Assembly: GCA_039105265.1 (NCBI GenBank)
Contig: JAPFFF010000004.1
Location: 6,925,501 to 6,989,500 of the forward strand
Direction: 5' to 3'
Source: Tritrichomonas musculus
Lineage: Eukaryota > Parabasalia > Tritrichomonadida > Tritrichomonadidae
DNA length: 64,000 nucleotides
The notes beneath the pieces were generated by a model. The model was given only the letters and a program-made list of their open reading frames with translations, did not search any database and had not been told where the DNA came from. The translations under genes were made by a program, and so were the position numbers. Shown here piece by piece: positions 52,069-62,730 of this stretch. Numbering within the stretch: the first letter of the stretch is position 1; every line of letters starts with the position of its first letter.

Positions 52069-52658
52069 TGAGTTTTAATTTCCATCAATTTCCAATACTT
52101 TTGAAATAAAAATTGGTGAATAATATTTTTTATTAAAGAAAATTATTTGTAGAGATATTTAACAATTGTCTAATAAGAAATGAGGTGTAAAATGGCGTTT
52201 CTGCTTTTGTTTGAGGGAGTTGGTTGAGAAATATAAGAACAATTTGCGCTAGAAAAAGGTGTTATAATAAGTTATAACGTAAAGACATATTGAATAATAT
52301 TATTCAATAAATATTGTGATGCATATAACGTTCTTTCATCAGAACCGTAGCATTTCACCAGACCCATAATACTAAGGTCAAATATAAATGTAGTTTAAAT
52401 TTGGCCATTGCAAATTGACCTTTTTATATTCTATCGTTGTTTTTGCTATGGGTCAATTTCAGAGGAATTCGTTGATTTTTTTTTTAAAGAAAAAAAAAAT
52501 CTAAATGAAAAATTTGAAGTTATTAGAATATAGATATATAAAATATTAATAATAATTTAATAATTTTATTTATTTATTTTGATTTCATTAAGATATGAAC
52601 ATTTTGGTCTTAAAATTCTTGAAAAAATTGATTTAATCAAATTCTAGTAAATTTATGA
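52069..52658. other. AT-rich spacer, nothing seen
   Basis: No coding frame with support and no clear repeat before the iteron element. Confidence 0.4.
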
Positions 52659-52660
52659 TA

Positions 52661-53361
52661 CAGTCTTTACGGGATTATAACGGAAATATCCACTTTAATA
52701 ACGGAAAAGTTCATTATGATAACGGAAATGTTCATTATGATAACGGAAAAGTTCATTTTGATTACGGAAAAATTCGATTTCATAACGGAAAGTATAACCA
52801 TTTTTTTGTGAAAATTTTTTTAATAAAGCACTCACTTAAAAAATCATGATTTATATATATTATTTTAATTAAATTTCCAATATATCACATATACGTTGCC
52901 TTATGAATATTTTCTAGTTATATATTCTTGCATCAACTTATAAATAATATTTATAAAATAGATTAATTGAATATTTTTGGTAATTTTCAGAGGCCAATAG
53001 TTTATATTAAGTATTAATCTTAAATATATTCCATTAAATCCAATTTTTATGAGAAAAAATTTTTGATGATATTTTTTAAAAAAAAGTTTCTTTATGTTTA
53101 TTTTCCGATTTTCGGTATCTATTCCATATTTATGATGATCTTAAATCTTTTTATTTATAATTTATTAAATAAAACCATGATTTTTAAATGAATATTTTAT
53201 AAAAAATATTTTCACCAAAAATGGTTATACTTTCCGTTATGAAATCGAATTTTTCCGTAATCAAAATGAACTTTTCCGTTATCATAATGAACATTTCCGT
53301 TATCATAATGAACTTTTCCGTTATTAAAGTGGATATTTCCGTTATAATCCCGTAAAGACTG
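52661..53361. mobile_element. 701-bp MITE with ~200-bp inverted ends made of 21-bp iterons
   Basis: The left end (52661-52860) and right end (53155-53361) are inverted copies, essentially identical over the outer ~150 bases and diverging inward. TA flanks both ends (52659-52660, 53362-53363) and the outermost bases are CAGTC, as in Tc1/mariner/pogo elements. Each arm holds five to six spaced copies of the word AACGGAAA at 21-bp steps (unit ATAACGGAAAAGTTCAT plus 4 bases), two helical turns apart. The plus-strand frame 52655-52849 (repeats of YDNGKVH) is a by-product of the iterons. The element lies ~190 bp upstream of a pogo-like transposase. Confidence 0.85.
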
Positions 53362-53548
53362 TATTATTTTTTTATTATAATAAAATAATGGGTAATTTAA
53401 TATAATAATAATAATAATAAATTTTATTAAATTAAAAAAGCTGAAATGTTTTTAGAGATATTTACAAAAGTATTTCAAATATTAAGTGAACAAACATAAC
53501 TTTTTGAATGAATATTTTCGATGAAAAATAGTTGTCACTTCACTTTTA
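53362..53548 (+). promoter_or_regulatory. Upstream region of the transposase with initiator-like TCACTTCACTTT
   Basis: TCACTTCACTTTTA directly precedes the ATG at 53549; the first TCA has its A 12 bases upstream. Both TCA-Py-W-W copies fit the trichomonad initiator. ATA/AAT repeats occupy 53400-53425. Confidence 0.4.
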
Positions 53549-54757
53549 ATGGATCTTATTGACCAAGAAGACTTCAGTGATGACCAAAATTGGATCATGC
53601 ATTTGCGAGCAGAAGAGAAAATGACATACAGACAGATTCAAGTTGCTTGGGCTGTCGCCCATAAAGATACAGAAGATGAATTCATATCACGAGTAGCAAT
53701 AAAGACATGTTTTAAAAGATCAGCTCTTGCGTTACATTGGCAAAAAGGGCAAACCTATGGAAACGAACCATTCCTTTCAAGACCAGATATTAGTATATTA
53801 AAGGAGTACATATCAGAACAATGTAATGGAAGTGATCCAGTTGACTCAACAGATCTACTTTCACAAGCATTGTACATCAGACGTGAAAGACAGTGTTCAG
53901 CAATAAGCTTCCTCAATTCAATTAATTGCAGCAATATTTCTGATGAATTGCAAGGAGAATATATTGATGAACCTGTTCGTTCTTGGTTGAATGGTCATTT
54001 ACAAGAATTAGAGTCATCAATTAAGTCAGGAAAAGTAGTTGATAATGACCGATACTATGCATGCACTCCTCAAAACTTAAATTCTTATTTTAGCTTAGCA
54101 AAAAAAGTTCTCGAAACAACGCCTCCATCTCTTATTTTTGGCGCAGACGAAACTGGATTAGATCCGAGGGTAAAGAAGAAGTATGTAGTTCCAAATAGCA
54201 TCAAGGAATCCCTTGTTAAAGATCATGATAAAATACCTCATTTTAGTGCAATGTTATGTAATAACTGTATAGGACAAGCTTTACCACCATTTGTTTTTAT
54301 ACCTGAACTACAAAATTGTCCACCAGAAATTAAGCAATATTTAATTGCAGGACAAATATTGGCTGTTTCGTCTAATAGCGGATGGGAAACTAGAAATACT
54401 TTTTTAATATGGACGATAAACTTTATTAATTATGTTTCAAATTATCGATTACAATTAGATGAAGAAATTAGAAATAATGAGGCTCTTCTCATTCTCGACG
54501 GACATAATTCTCGTGAGAATCCTCTGGCTATTTATCTATTGAAAAAGTTTCATATAAATGTTTTGATCCTTCCCTCACATACGTCGCATTTACTCCAGAT
54601 GTTCGACGTCGTTCTTGCTCGGAAATTTAAAAAAAGATTTAGTAATAAATTTAGTCAAAAAAAAAAAAAAAACAAATCAAAGCTTATTAAGAGTAGATGG
54701 AAAATTGAAATAAAAATATTTCAGAATTTTAAAATAGATGAATTTAAAGTTCAGTAA
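53549..54757 (+). pseudogene. pogo-like (DDE_1) transposase, 5' part
   Basis: This frame encodes ~370 residues of a Tc1/mariner-superfamily pogo-type transposase. An N-terminal helix-turn-helix (MTYRQIQVAWAVA) and a second helical DNA-binding unit precede the catalytic core. The acidic triad is complete: D200 (GADETG), D317 (LILDGHN) and D353 (LLQMFDVVLARKFKKRF), with 35 residues between the last two. After about residue 370 the protein turns into Lys-rich, AT-coded sequence and stops at 54757, while the missing C-terminal part lies about 1.9 kb downstream. The gene is therefore split and presumably inactive in its present form. Confidence 0.88.
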
Positions 54758-56542
54758 GAAACTAACATATTGAAATGATCAAATTAAAGAAATCAGTACC
54801 ACACGACTGGGAAATGATGTGAAAAGTTATAAAATAAAACTTTCATAATTCGACGAATAAAGATATTATGTAATTTTAACTTAAATAAATTATTATCTTT
54901 TTTGATGGTATAATATTATATTATATTTAAATTGATATGTAGTAAGATAAGTTTAGATATTATAAGAAAAATAGTAATTTCGTTCATTTCACTTTAGAGA
55001 GAAAAATATCGTACAAAACGCCCGGTGTTGAGATATTTTAAACATAGCATTGTTATTTGATATTAATAATATGAGTATACATTAAAATGAAATTTTATCT
55101 ATATTGGCCAAGAAATCTATCAAATAAAATTTTAAGTATGTTTGAATTTTTTTGAAAAAAGTGAAAAATATAATCATACTTAAAAGATCCATACAGACTA
55201 ATATGACTAAAGAATATTTTAGATCATTAATTGTTTTTGGACTCATTTAATTTACAAAAAAACAGTTGGCTAATTAAGATATATTCTTTTTAATACAAAA
55301 AAAAAAACATATTTGCCAATAAAAGTTAAAAAGAACAGATGCATCAAAAAATTAATAAATATTTCTAAAATATCATATTAATATGCAAATATAGATATAT
55401 TACAAATATCACAAATTTGTATATTCATGAAGAAAAAATAATATCAAAATAAAACTATTCAAAAAAAATTAAAAAAAAAAGTTTATTTTAGAAATATATG
55501 AAAATTGTGCTGAAAATTTTTTCATTTTACATTATTATTATAATAATAAAATTTATTTTCTATTTTAAAATACTATTTATAAATGAATTTCCTCGCTCAA
55601 TTTTATTATATTTAAGAATTTATATTTGAATGCATTTAAAACGCATATAAAATCTATTCAAAATATTATTTTTGAAAGATGTTTTCAAAATTTCTATGAA
55701 TAACATATGTAAAATATTTCAGCATTATTTTAATTAATTAAAATCTTAAAAAACATAAAAATATGTCATTGACTTAAAATAAAAAGTGCTTATTCATATA
55801 ATCAAAAGAAGTTAACTTATAAATGAATTTTTTAATATTTAAAATTGATACCAAAATCCCAAATGGAAAATATATTCATAAAAAATCATTAAATTTATAT
55901 ATGCATAGATAAATATCAGAAAAAACTACAAAATAAGGCAATTAGGTTGCAAATCTCATTTCATTTAATATGATAGCATTCATAATAGGAATTATAATTA
56001 TATTTTTTCATTTTTCTTCTTTAAAAAGCAAAAACAAAAGAATTTATGAAAAATAATTTTGTTTATTCTTCCAAAATGAAATTGATGCCATATTTAATGA
56101 ATTTTGAAAGCTTTTTAATCGTTTTTTCATATTGAAAAAAAAATAAATCATCTTTTTTTTAAGAAATAAAAAATGTATAAATCTTAAAATTTTAACATAA
56201 ATATATTCACACAATGCTAAAGATAATATGTTAAAATAAAAGGACCGGGCGGAATAGAAAAAAAGTTATAAGCCATTTATTTCATAAAATCCAAAAAAAA
56301 ATAAATATTTTCTATTTTTTTTGTGAAGTGTTCCTGATTTAATTTAAAATATCAAGTGAAAAATAATAATCATATGATATTATGAATGATTGTGCTTATT
56401 AGAAATAAAATTTCATAGGTTTTAATGAAATCACATATTATAATGATTACATTATAACTTTCTTTTGGGCGAGCCAAAATTGATAAAAAACTAAATTTCT
56501 GTTAGTTATCAATTAATTAATCTATAGACAAAAAACTATTAA
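54660..56542. other. ~1.9-kb AT-rich insertion splitting the transposase
   Basis: No coding-like frame. The only GC-rich words are CGCCCGGT at ~55019 and its inverted copy in ACCGGGCGG at ~56243. Inside each copy ATTTTAA-ACATA and AGCATTGT follow in the same order on the inward strand, so a ~1.2-kb element with short inverted ends may sit here. Exact borders of the insertion and its target duplication could not be read. Confidence 0.5.
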
Positions 56543-57022
56543 AAAACTTTCAGCCAATTCTTTTTCTATCTACTCTGCTTATTATCAAATAATCGATCAA
56601 TCGCGAGTTCAGTTCGACAATGCGTAATCAGTTCATTAGTAGAAGCTTGGTCAGAAACTTGTACAGTTGAAGACTGTTTGACGGCGGCGAAAGTTACAAG
56701 TACATTTCCATTTGATCCAAATGTTGTTCTCTCAAACACTTTTGTTCACGTTCTCACAGAAGAAGAAAATGAAGTAATGAGGAAAAAACGTAAAAATAAT
56801 CGATTAAATATAAATAGTAAGATAATTACTGAATTAGATTTTCTTGATAAATTAAATCAGCACGTTTTTAAAAAAGAATCATTCAAGCACATTTGCGTGT
56901 ATCATGAGGTTAATTACATTGACCTTTGTAATGATTTGAAAAATGGTTCATATTATGATGTTCAAATTTTTTCGAAACTGCATCATTTTGTACCAAACGA
57001 TTCGCCTCCTGTTTTCTTTTAA
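56543..57022 (+). pseudogene. pogo-like transposase, 3' part
   Basis: The frame from about 56591 reads NNRSIASSVRQCVISSLVEAW, then TVEDCLTAAKVTSTFPFDPN, the usual C-terminal end of pogo/DDE_1 transposases (helical segment, then a tail with the FPFDP motif), and stops at 57022. It has no own start codon in a plausible place. It is the natural continuation of the 5' part ending near 54657. No inverted terminal repeat was found on either side of the two parts. Confidence 0.75.
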
Positions 57023-57039
57023 TTTATTTATAATTTCTA

Positions 57040-57041
<2 letters not shown>

Positions 57042-57082
<41 letters not shown>
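57042..57082. repeat. T41 homopolymer
   Basis: A run of 41 T begins ~20 bases after the transposase stop codon. It could be the footprint of a retroposed tail or plain slippage; no retroelement features are seen beside it. Confidence 0.9.
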
Positions 57083-57083
<1 letters not shown>

Positions 57084-57490
57084 AATCCATATCAGATATC
57101 ATCAATCATCCTTGTTGCGGCTTTGACTATATATTCATGATATGACTTGATAGCTTATCGATATTTGATTTGTTTAATGTTCTTCCTGTAAAGCAGGAAG
57201 AAAAATGAACAGGTTTTTTTAAAAATAAGAGATAAAAATTTTATTATTGAAAAAGTTCGATATTTGTCTTATTTTTTTTTTTTTTTCAATTTTTTTATTT
57301 TGAATAGTTTTTTTGAAAAAGTCTGATATTTGTCTTATTTTTTTCAAATTTTTCTAATTTGAAAATTTTTCTGAAAAAGTTTAACTATTTTTTTGAAAAA
57401 GGTGAAAAATTAAAAGGAATAGAGCATAAGGCAAATTTAATTGACCTTGCTACGGGTCCGATGAAACGATACGGCATTTATGAAAGGACG
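57083..57490. other. Low-complexity spacer with a coding-like plus-strand frame
   Basis: Repeats of TTTTTTTGAAAAAG type occupy 57240-57410. From ~57360 to ~57533 one plus-strand frame is open and its last third is coding-like (ANLIDLATGPMKRYGIYERT). It has no start or known family and may be a transposon relic. Confidence 0.3.
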
Positions 57491-57796
57491 TTAGCGCTTT
57501 TGATTTCGTCTAAAGAGGTTTGTAAAGCGTGATGAGGAATAATATAAGAAAAAAATAACAGTTGTAGGGATAAGTTGTGATATGAAGAACTTTTGTTTAA
57601 AAAAACATGCCGTGTAAAATAATGAAAAGAACACAAGTAATTCCATTTTTGAATGAAATCTAAGGAATATAAAGAAGAAGCAAAAGAACGGTAAAATAAT
57701 CATGCGTAAAAATCCCAAAAATACTTGGGTTGCAATATTTTTATCCCACCCATTGGGATCCCAATTGAAAAAGTTACTATCAGAATTAAAATTCAT
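57491..57796 (-). CDS. Small hydrophobic protein, doubtful
   Basis: A 101-codon frame from a proper ATG. The first 25 residues are polar (NFFNWDPNGWDKN), then two or three hydrophobic Phe-rich segments follow (FLRMIILPFFCFFFIFL; LIPTTVIFFLYY), ending in a basic tail RRNQKR. It could be a small membrane protein. Phe-rich frames arise easily in T-rich DNA and no family is recognised, so it may be chance. The Trp/Pro/Gly-containing N-terminus is the main argument for reality. Confidence 0.3.
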   Translation of the reverse strand: MNFNSDSNFFNWDPNGWDKNIATQVFLGFLRMIILPFFCFFFIFLRFHSKMELLVFFSLFYTACFFKQKFFISQLIPTTVIFFLYYSSSRFTNLFRRNQKR

Positions 57797-58006
57797 TTTG
57801 TATGTAAATTATATCACTTATAAATAATAAATAATATATAAATAAATAAATATTAACAATATATCTAAAATAATTTTTTTATGGTAAGATATTTACATTT
57901 TAATATTTGGAAATGTTTGTTTAATGATATATTATAACTTCATAAAGAACAATTTTATAACTTCAAACTCTTTTGCATGAGCAACCTGGATGAATTAATT
58001 TAAAAA

Positions 58007-58417
58007 GAAAATGAGCAATGTCAGCTTATTCTTACCAAAGATTGCATTACATTGGCTGATGCTGGGTATCATGGACTGGCGAAAAAGATACCAGGGGCAG
58101 TAACACCATTCAAAAAAACAAGAACAACTGGCCTTTTAGAAGAAATGAAAGAACATAGCCAAAAAGACTCAAAAAGTCGAATCATAGGCTAGAATTGGTT
58201 TGGGAGGAATAAATCTTTGTGGGCAATCATGGGTTCAAAGTTCCGATTGAATCTCACATGTTATGAAAACTTTTGGATGTTCTGTGCTTCATTGACCAAT
58301 TATCACATTATGAAACATCCAATGAGAAATATTGAACGTGGAGAAGCCTCTAGAGAAATCAATTCAAGCTTTACAGAAGATGATTCCAACTCAATAACAG
58401 AAACCGAATCTTCTTGA
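58007..58417 (+). pseudogene. DDE_4-type (IS5/Harbinger-like) transposase C-terminal remnant
   Basis: The plus-strand frame reads LILTKDCITLADAGYHGLAK and VTPFKKTRTTGLLEEMKEH, then after an in-frame stop WFGRNKSLWAIMGSKFRL and ALTNYHIMKHPMRNIERGE. This is the order of the DDE_Tnp_4 C-terminal half: the second catalytic Asp in LADAGYxG, the R-x-x-G/E region, and the closing LTN-x-HI helix. The N-terminal half with the first Asp is not found upstream. A dead fragment of a plain DNA transposon unrelated to the pogo-like one nearby. Confidence 0.72.
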
Positions 58418-59484
58418 AAGATTTAAACAAATAATTTTTTAGTAAATTAATAAAAAAAGTCTAAGGTTTGATTGGGAATATCTATTTTTATATCTTTATT
58501 TCCCCCAATTCTAATAATTTTTATAAAATTACCACCATAATATTGTATTAATAATTATTTATCTCTTAACTTAAAAAACTTTTTGAATCTAATTATGATA
58601 TAATGAGAAAAAAAATCCAAATTGGAGCTGTATTTGAGCTAAATTAAAGAATTAGGATACTTAAAACTCTTGCAGTTGCTTATTAATATGAGAAAAAAGT
58701 TTAGATTGTATTAAATTGTAGAAATTTGCTGTTTCTTTTTGGAGAAATTTACAATTTTTTTTTATTCTTATAAATTGAAGAACACCATAGAATATGTTTT
58801 AAAAGTTCTTCTAAAAGCTCGGCTCCAATGATTACGCATCATGCTTCATTGTACCATGTATCGCTTCATATTGAATTGGAAAATAAAGGAAAAATCGGCC
58901 TTTTTACATAAGTATTTCGTTAAAATAATTAAAAAAAAATAAAAAGAAATAACATCATTGAATTCATACGTTTAATTCTTAAATTCGCAAAGAGGCCTTT
59001 TTTGAATGCAGCTTTATATTTTCAAAATAATAATTATTAGCACCAAATATACTATTAAGGCAGAACAATATAGTATAAGCCAAGCAAAATGTTAAAAACT
59101 TTATAAACTTTTGATTTTAAATATTTTTGATCATTGTCATTAATTTAATGATATTTTTTTTAATTATATTTGCTACTAATATTATATAAAAAAATTTCTT
59201 TATGCGCCTTCAATGTTTTTTAGAAAACTCAAAAATATCAGGATAATTTAGATCTGTCAAACACTCATTTATTCATTGAATTTTTTTCAATGGGCATAAA
59301 ATTATTTCTGTTATTTTTAGTTATATAAAAATCATTGAATAATTTTATTTTTTCAATTGGAATTTCTTATGTTCAAAATTTCAATTATTTATGGCTATTC
59401 ACCTCACTGGACAGGGAAACCCAGACAATATTAAATGTTTTTCAATAAATGATTAATATTGTGCATAGTTTGTTCGATTTTTAT
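58418..59484. other. AT-rich spacer, nothing seen
   Basis: About 1 kb with no coding-like frame and no clear repeat. Confidence 0.45.
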
Positions 59485-59869
59485 ATAAGAAAAAGCAAAC
59501 AAAGAAGAAGAATAGCAACAACAACAGCCTGCTACTGAAGAGAATTATGCCGATGAACAAGAACAAAAGCCAGCAGATGTAAAAAAAGAAGAAAATGATG
59601 TCATGGAAGAAGAGCATCAAGATGCAGATGTAAAAGAGCCAGCAGCTGAAGAACAACAGCAATAAGATGAAGTAGAAGAGAACAAAGAAGTTGAAGAAAA
59701 TGCAGAAAACAAAAAAGAACAAGCTGAAGAGGAAAAGTATGAAGAAGAACAAAAACAAGTTGTAGAAGAAAAGAATGAAGAAACTGCTGACGATTTAAAA
59801 ATGAAGAAAACGAAAAAAATGAAGAAGGCACGGAAGAGGATAATGAAGAAAGCAAAGAATAAACAGACT
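59485..59869 (+). pseudogene. Decayed Glu-rich protein gene
   Basis: Plus-strand frames encode long Glu/Lys/Gln-rich stretches (QPATEENYADEQEQKPADV, AENKKEQAEEEKYEEEQK) ending NEESKE before a stop at ~59869. A few breaks interrupt it. Such acidic low-complexity ends are common in trichomonad proteins. No domain identifies the family, and no folded part is found upstream. The phenylalanine/leucine-rich frames on the opposite strand are shadows of this sequence. Confidence 0.55.
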
Positions 59870-60285
59870 AAATAATTGACCAAATGAAGAGTGCTGAAAG
59901 AAAAAAATATGTTGTTTTGATAGATTTTTTAATAGAGTAAAAAAATAGATTTAAAGTAGTATTATAAAGTGAGTTTAATGACGTCATCAATGTAAATGCA
60001 TAAATGGTATCATTTTTTGCTGGCCAGTACTGATTTTGTTCAGGTTTATCATAAATAAATTTGTAGTTGACGTCAGAATTTTACGAGAATAAATGGTTTT
60101 GATAAGGCTTTTCGTTTATGAATTTCATGGTTCTTTGAACCTCAAACGGAGTTCTTTATGTTTTGCGTTGATGGATTGAATTGACGGATGAGAATTAATG
60201 AAAATATTTAATGTAAAAATTTAATGTAGTTATTTATTTTTATGTTTATGAAATTTGATTAAGTGAAGCAAAAATAAGTGAATAA
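59870..60285. other. Spacer upstream of the Polinton-like fossil
   Basis: Less AT-rich than average with words such as GACGTCA and CTGGCCAGTACTG, but no coding frame and no RNA gene recognised. Confidence 0.35.
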
Positions 60286-61550
60286 ATGACGATGATATAT
60301 GATGTACCTTTAGATAAATTAGTTGAGTTAGATAACTTAATTAATGACAGTAATTACACAGTTGATGATTGGCTTGCTGCTTACAATAATGATAAAAAGC
60401 TGTTGCATGATGAATTAGTTGGTTTGATTTCTTTAGACATTCATTATAAAGGCTTTGATGGTGATGATAATTATAGCGCAGTGTATTGGTTCGTGAAAGG
60501 TATTAAGGCTGCTGACGATGCTTGGGAATCCTTGATGAACATTCAACCTCAACCATTAATTAAACAAATACCAGTACCTCAGGCGCACAAACATCCGAAA
60601 CGAGTAACGAAATACATTGATTCTGACACGCCATTATTCAAAGAACTCAAGCATTTAAGTAAAATTAGTGATCCAATGAAAAGTTCAATAGAGATTTGCA
60701 TAAGAAAGATGATTCTTTGATGGATAGCATTAAGAAACAACATAGATATTTAAATGAATTCTGGCAAAATGACGACACCATTTATTTGGATAAATCGATC
60801 AAGGAACAAAATACTATACAAATTAAGTCATTTAGGGAATGGTTTGATGTTAACAATGATGAAGTTCAAGATAAATTAGTTAATGATATCATTGAAACTA
60901 TTGAAAATAATCCTCTTTTTTGGGTAGTTAATTTTGAGTCATTAAATAGATACGGTAGAAATAAATTGAATGATTTGTTAATTGATTCATTAGAGAACAC
61001 AGTTGCTCCACGTATTAATGCTAACGATAAATATAAATTCGATTACTATGTATCAGAATCAAACAATCAACACCGAATATATAATCAGTATGGTCATTAT
61101 TCCTTTAAACATTAGTTGAATTAATTCAAAGGTTAAAAGATGGAGGATTGATTTATGACATTGATGGCAAACCACCTGAATACTTTTATGAAAACGGTTT
61201 TGCTGAATTACCTGCATTGTCATTATTTAGTTCAGTTGGATTACGTAAATTGAATCAACCAAAAACAAAAACATATAAAGACAGAGGTGGTTCATTCTTC
61301 ATTTACTGGAATAACACTGACATTGATTTAAGACGTTATCAGATATTCACACGTGAAGACAATTACTTTGAAAGAAGATCTGCAATTGAGATTCCATGTG
61401 TTCTTTGGTCATTGAAGGATTTAATTGATGATGGTGAATTAGGTATTGTTGCATCAAGATTAATGATGAAGAATGTTAGGGGAATTAATGAATTCTCTAC
61501 CAATTATCACAACAATAAAGACCTTGATGATGCCTGTAATGAATGAAGTA
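60286..61550 (+). mobile_element. Fossil of a Polinton (Maverick)-like element: N-terminal part of a PolB-type DNA polymerase
   Basis: Coding-like sequence on the plus strand resembles the region in front of the catalytic domains in trichomonad Polinton family B DNA polymerases. Short recognisable pieces are DGKPPEYFYENG, RGGSFF, and a DLRRYQIF motif followed by a Cys-containing helix. The exonuclease and polymerase catalytic motifs, integrase, packaging ATPase, protease and capsid genes are not seen in the window, and no terminal inverted repeats were found. The copy is broken in a few places and incomplete; decay is moderate, so it is not very recent. The family call is from remembered motif order, not from a search. 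Confidence 0.55.
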
Positions 61551-62460
61551 TACACAGCATCATTCATTATTACAATGAGGGACCTAAAAGGAATCAATGA
61601 TGAAGAATATCATATTTTCATTAATGAATTATCAATGATGATGGTAATGATAATGATGATGTAATAAACGTGATAAAACGAAACTATTTTCTTCAAAAAT
61701 GTTAATGCGTTATATATGTTATTATACATCATATATAAAAATTAATAAAGTTATTAATTTAAAATTTCTGACATACATTCCAAAGATAATTGCCAAACAT
61801 TGATTTTTTTTACATTATCTACGTTTTTCTCAAATAAAAACAAATAAAAATAAAGAGTTTTAACGAATAAGTAATATATGAAAAGTTATTTATTTTATTT
61901 ATAATCAATCAATGTTAATTTAAAAATGTTCCAAAAAATCTGAACAATTCAATGAAAGCATTCAAAAAGTTATGAAATTCAAAGAAAAAAATAATCCAAA
62001 ATCCTATGTGCCAATTAGTCAGATTTTAACATATTTATTTTATCTCCTAAGAACATATTTAAGCATCATAAAATAAATAAGTTTCAAAGACGAATAATGA
62101 ACATAAAATTGAGAGCATAACGATCATTTAAAAAATAAAATTATCTTGCAAAATAATTCGTAAAATTATGTTTTTATCTTAAATATAATATTATAAATAT
62201 TTTAATTAAATAATATCTTATTATTAATTCATTGAAAAGGCAAAATTGTTAAAAATAAATGAATTTTGGAAAATACGTTTTTTTGAAACTTTTGCGTTTT
62301 ATTACGTTTATATAATATTTATGAATTTGGATGGTGTTGTACTAAATTCTGATAAAAGTGATGATGAATTTATTGGTGTTAACGAATATTCGGATGAAAA
62401 TGAGGCTTACTCTGATGATGATATATAGAGTTCATTAATGAGATCAATTATTTTTCGACA
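61551..62460. other. AT-rich stretch after the fossil
   Basis: A short acidic plus-strand frame lies at about 62321-62428 (contains SDKSDDEFIGVNEYSDENEA); it may be a scrap of a gene. The rest shows nothing. Confidence 0.3.
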
Positions 62461-62730
62461 TCAATCGTAATAATCAGTAGTAAAATTAATGTTAGCAGTA
62501 ACTTCAGCATTAATGAATTGAGAATTAGCATTTAATACATTAATTAACTCATTAATAGACAATTGAATCAATTCTTTCATCAGTGTTTCTTCATTTTTCT
62601 TCATCAATCGATATTTCTTCAAATATTCACGGTGATAATCATTGTAGTGTTTACGAATTTGTTCAGTGTAATTTCTATCGTCCTGTGTAATTACATTGCA
62701 TATACAAAAAGTAAAGATTAAAAATAACCC
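62461..62730 (-). other. Coding-like open frame of ~89 codons without a start
   Basis: The minus-strand frame has clear coding character: NYTEQIRKHYNDYHREYLKK, a helical middle with KKNEETLMKELIQLSINELI, and an Asn-rich end. No ATG stands at its head and no family is recognised. It may be a scrap of the neighbouring Polinton-like fossil or of an unrelated gene. Confidence 0.45.

Noticed and set aside
52661-52815. CRISPR-like array of short repeats
   Set aside because: Units are contiguous 21-bp tandem repeats without unique spacers and lie in transposon ends of a eukaryote.
52655-52849. 64-codon frame with YDNGKVH repeats
   Set aside because: It is produced by the 21-bp iterons (three codons short of a helical pair, 7 residues each) and ends where the iterons end; the inverted arm has the same structure without a matching gene.
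57042-57082. T41 run as a retrotransposon tail
   Set aside because: No reverse transcriptase, endonuclease or target duplication is seen beside it; homopolymers of this kind occur elsewhere in the window (A33 at 4157).
59453-59883. Phe/Leu/Ser-rich minus-strand frames that look like membrane proteins
   Set aside because: They are antisense readings of a decayed Glu/Lys/Gln-rich plus-strand gene (GAA/AAG repeats reverse to TTC/CTT).
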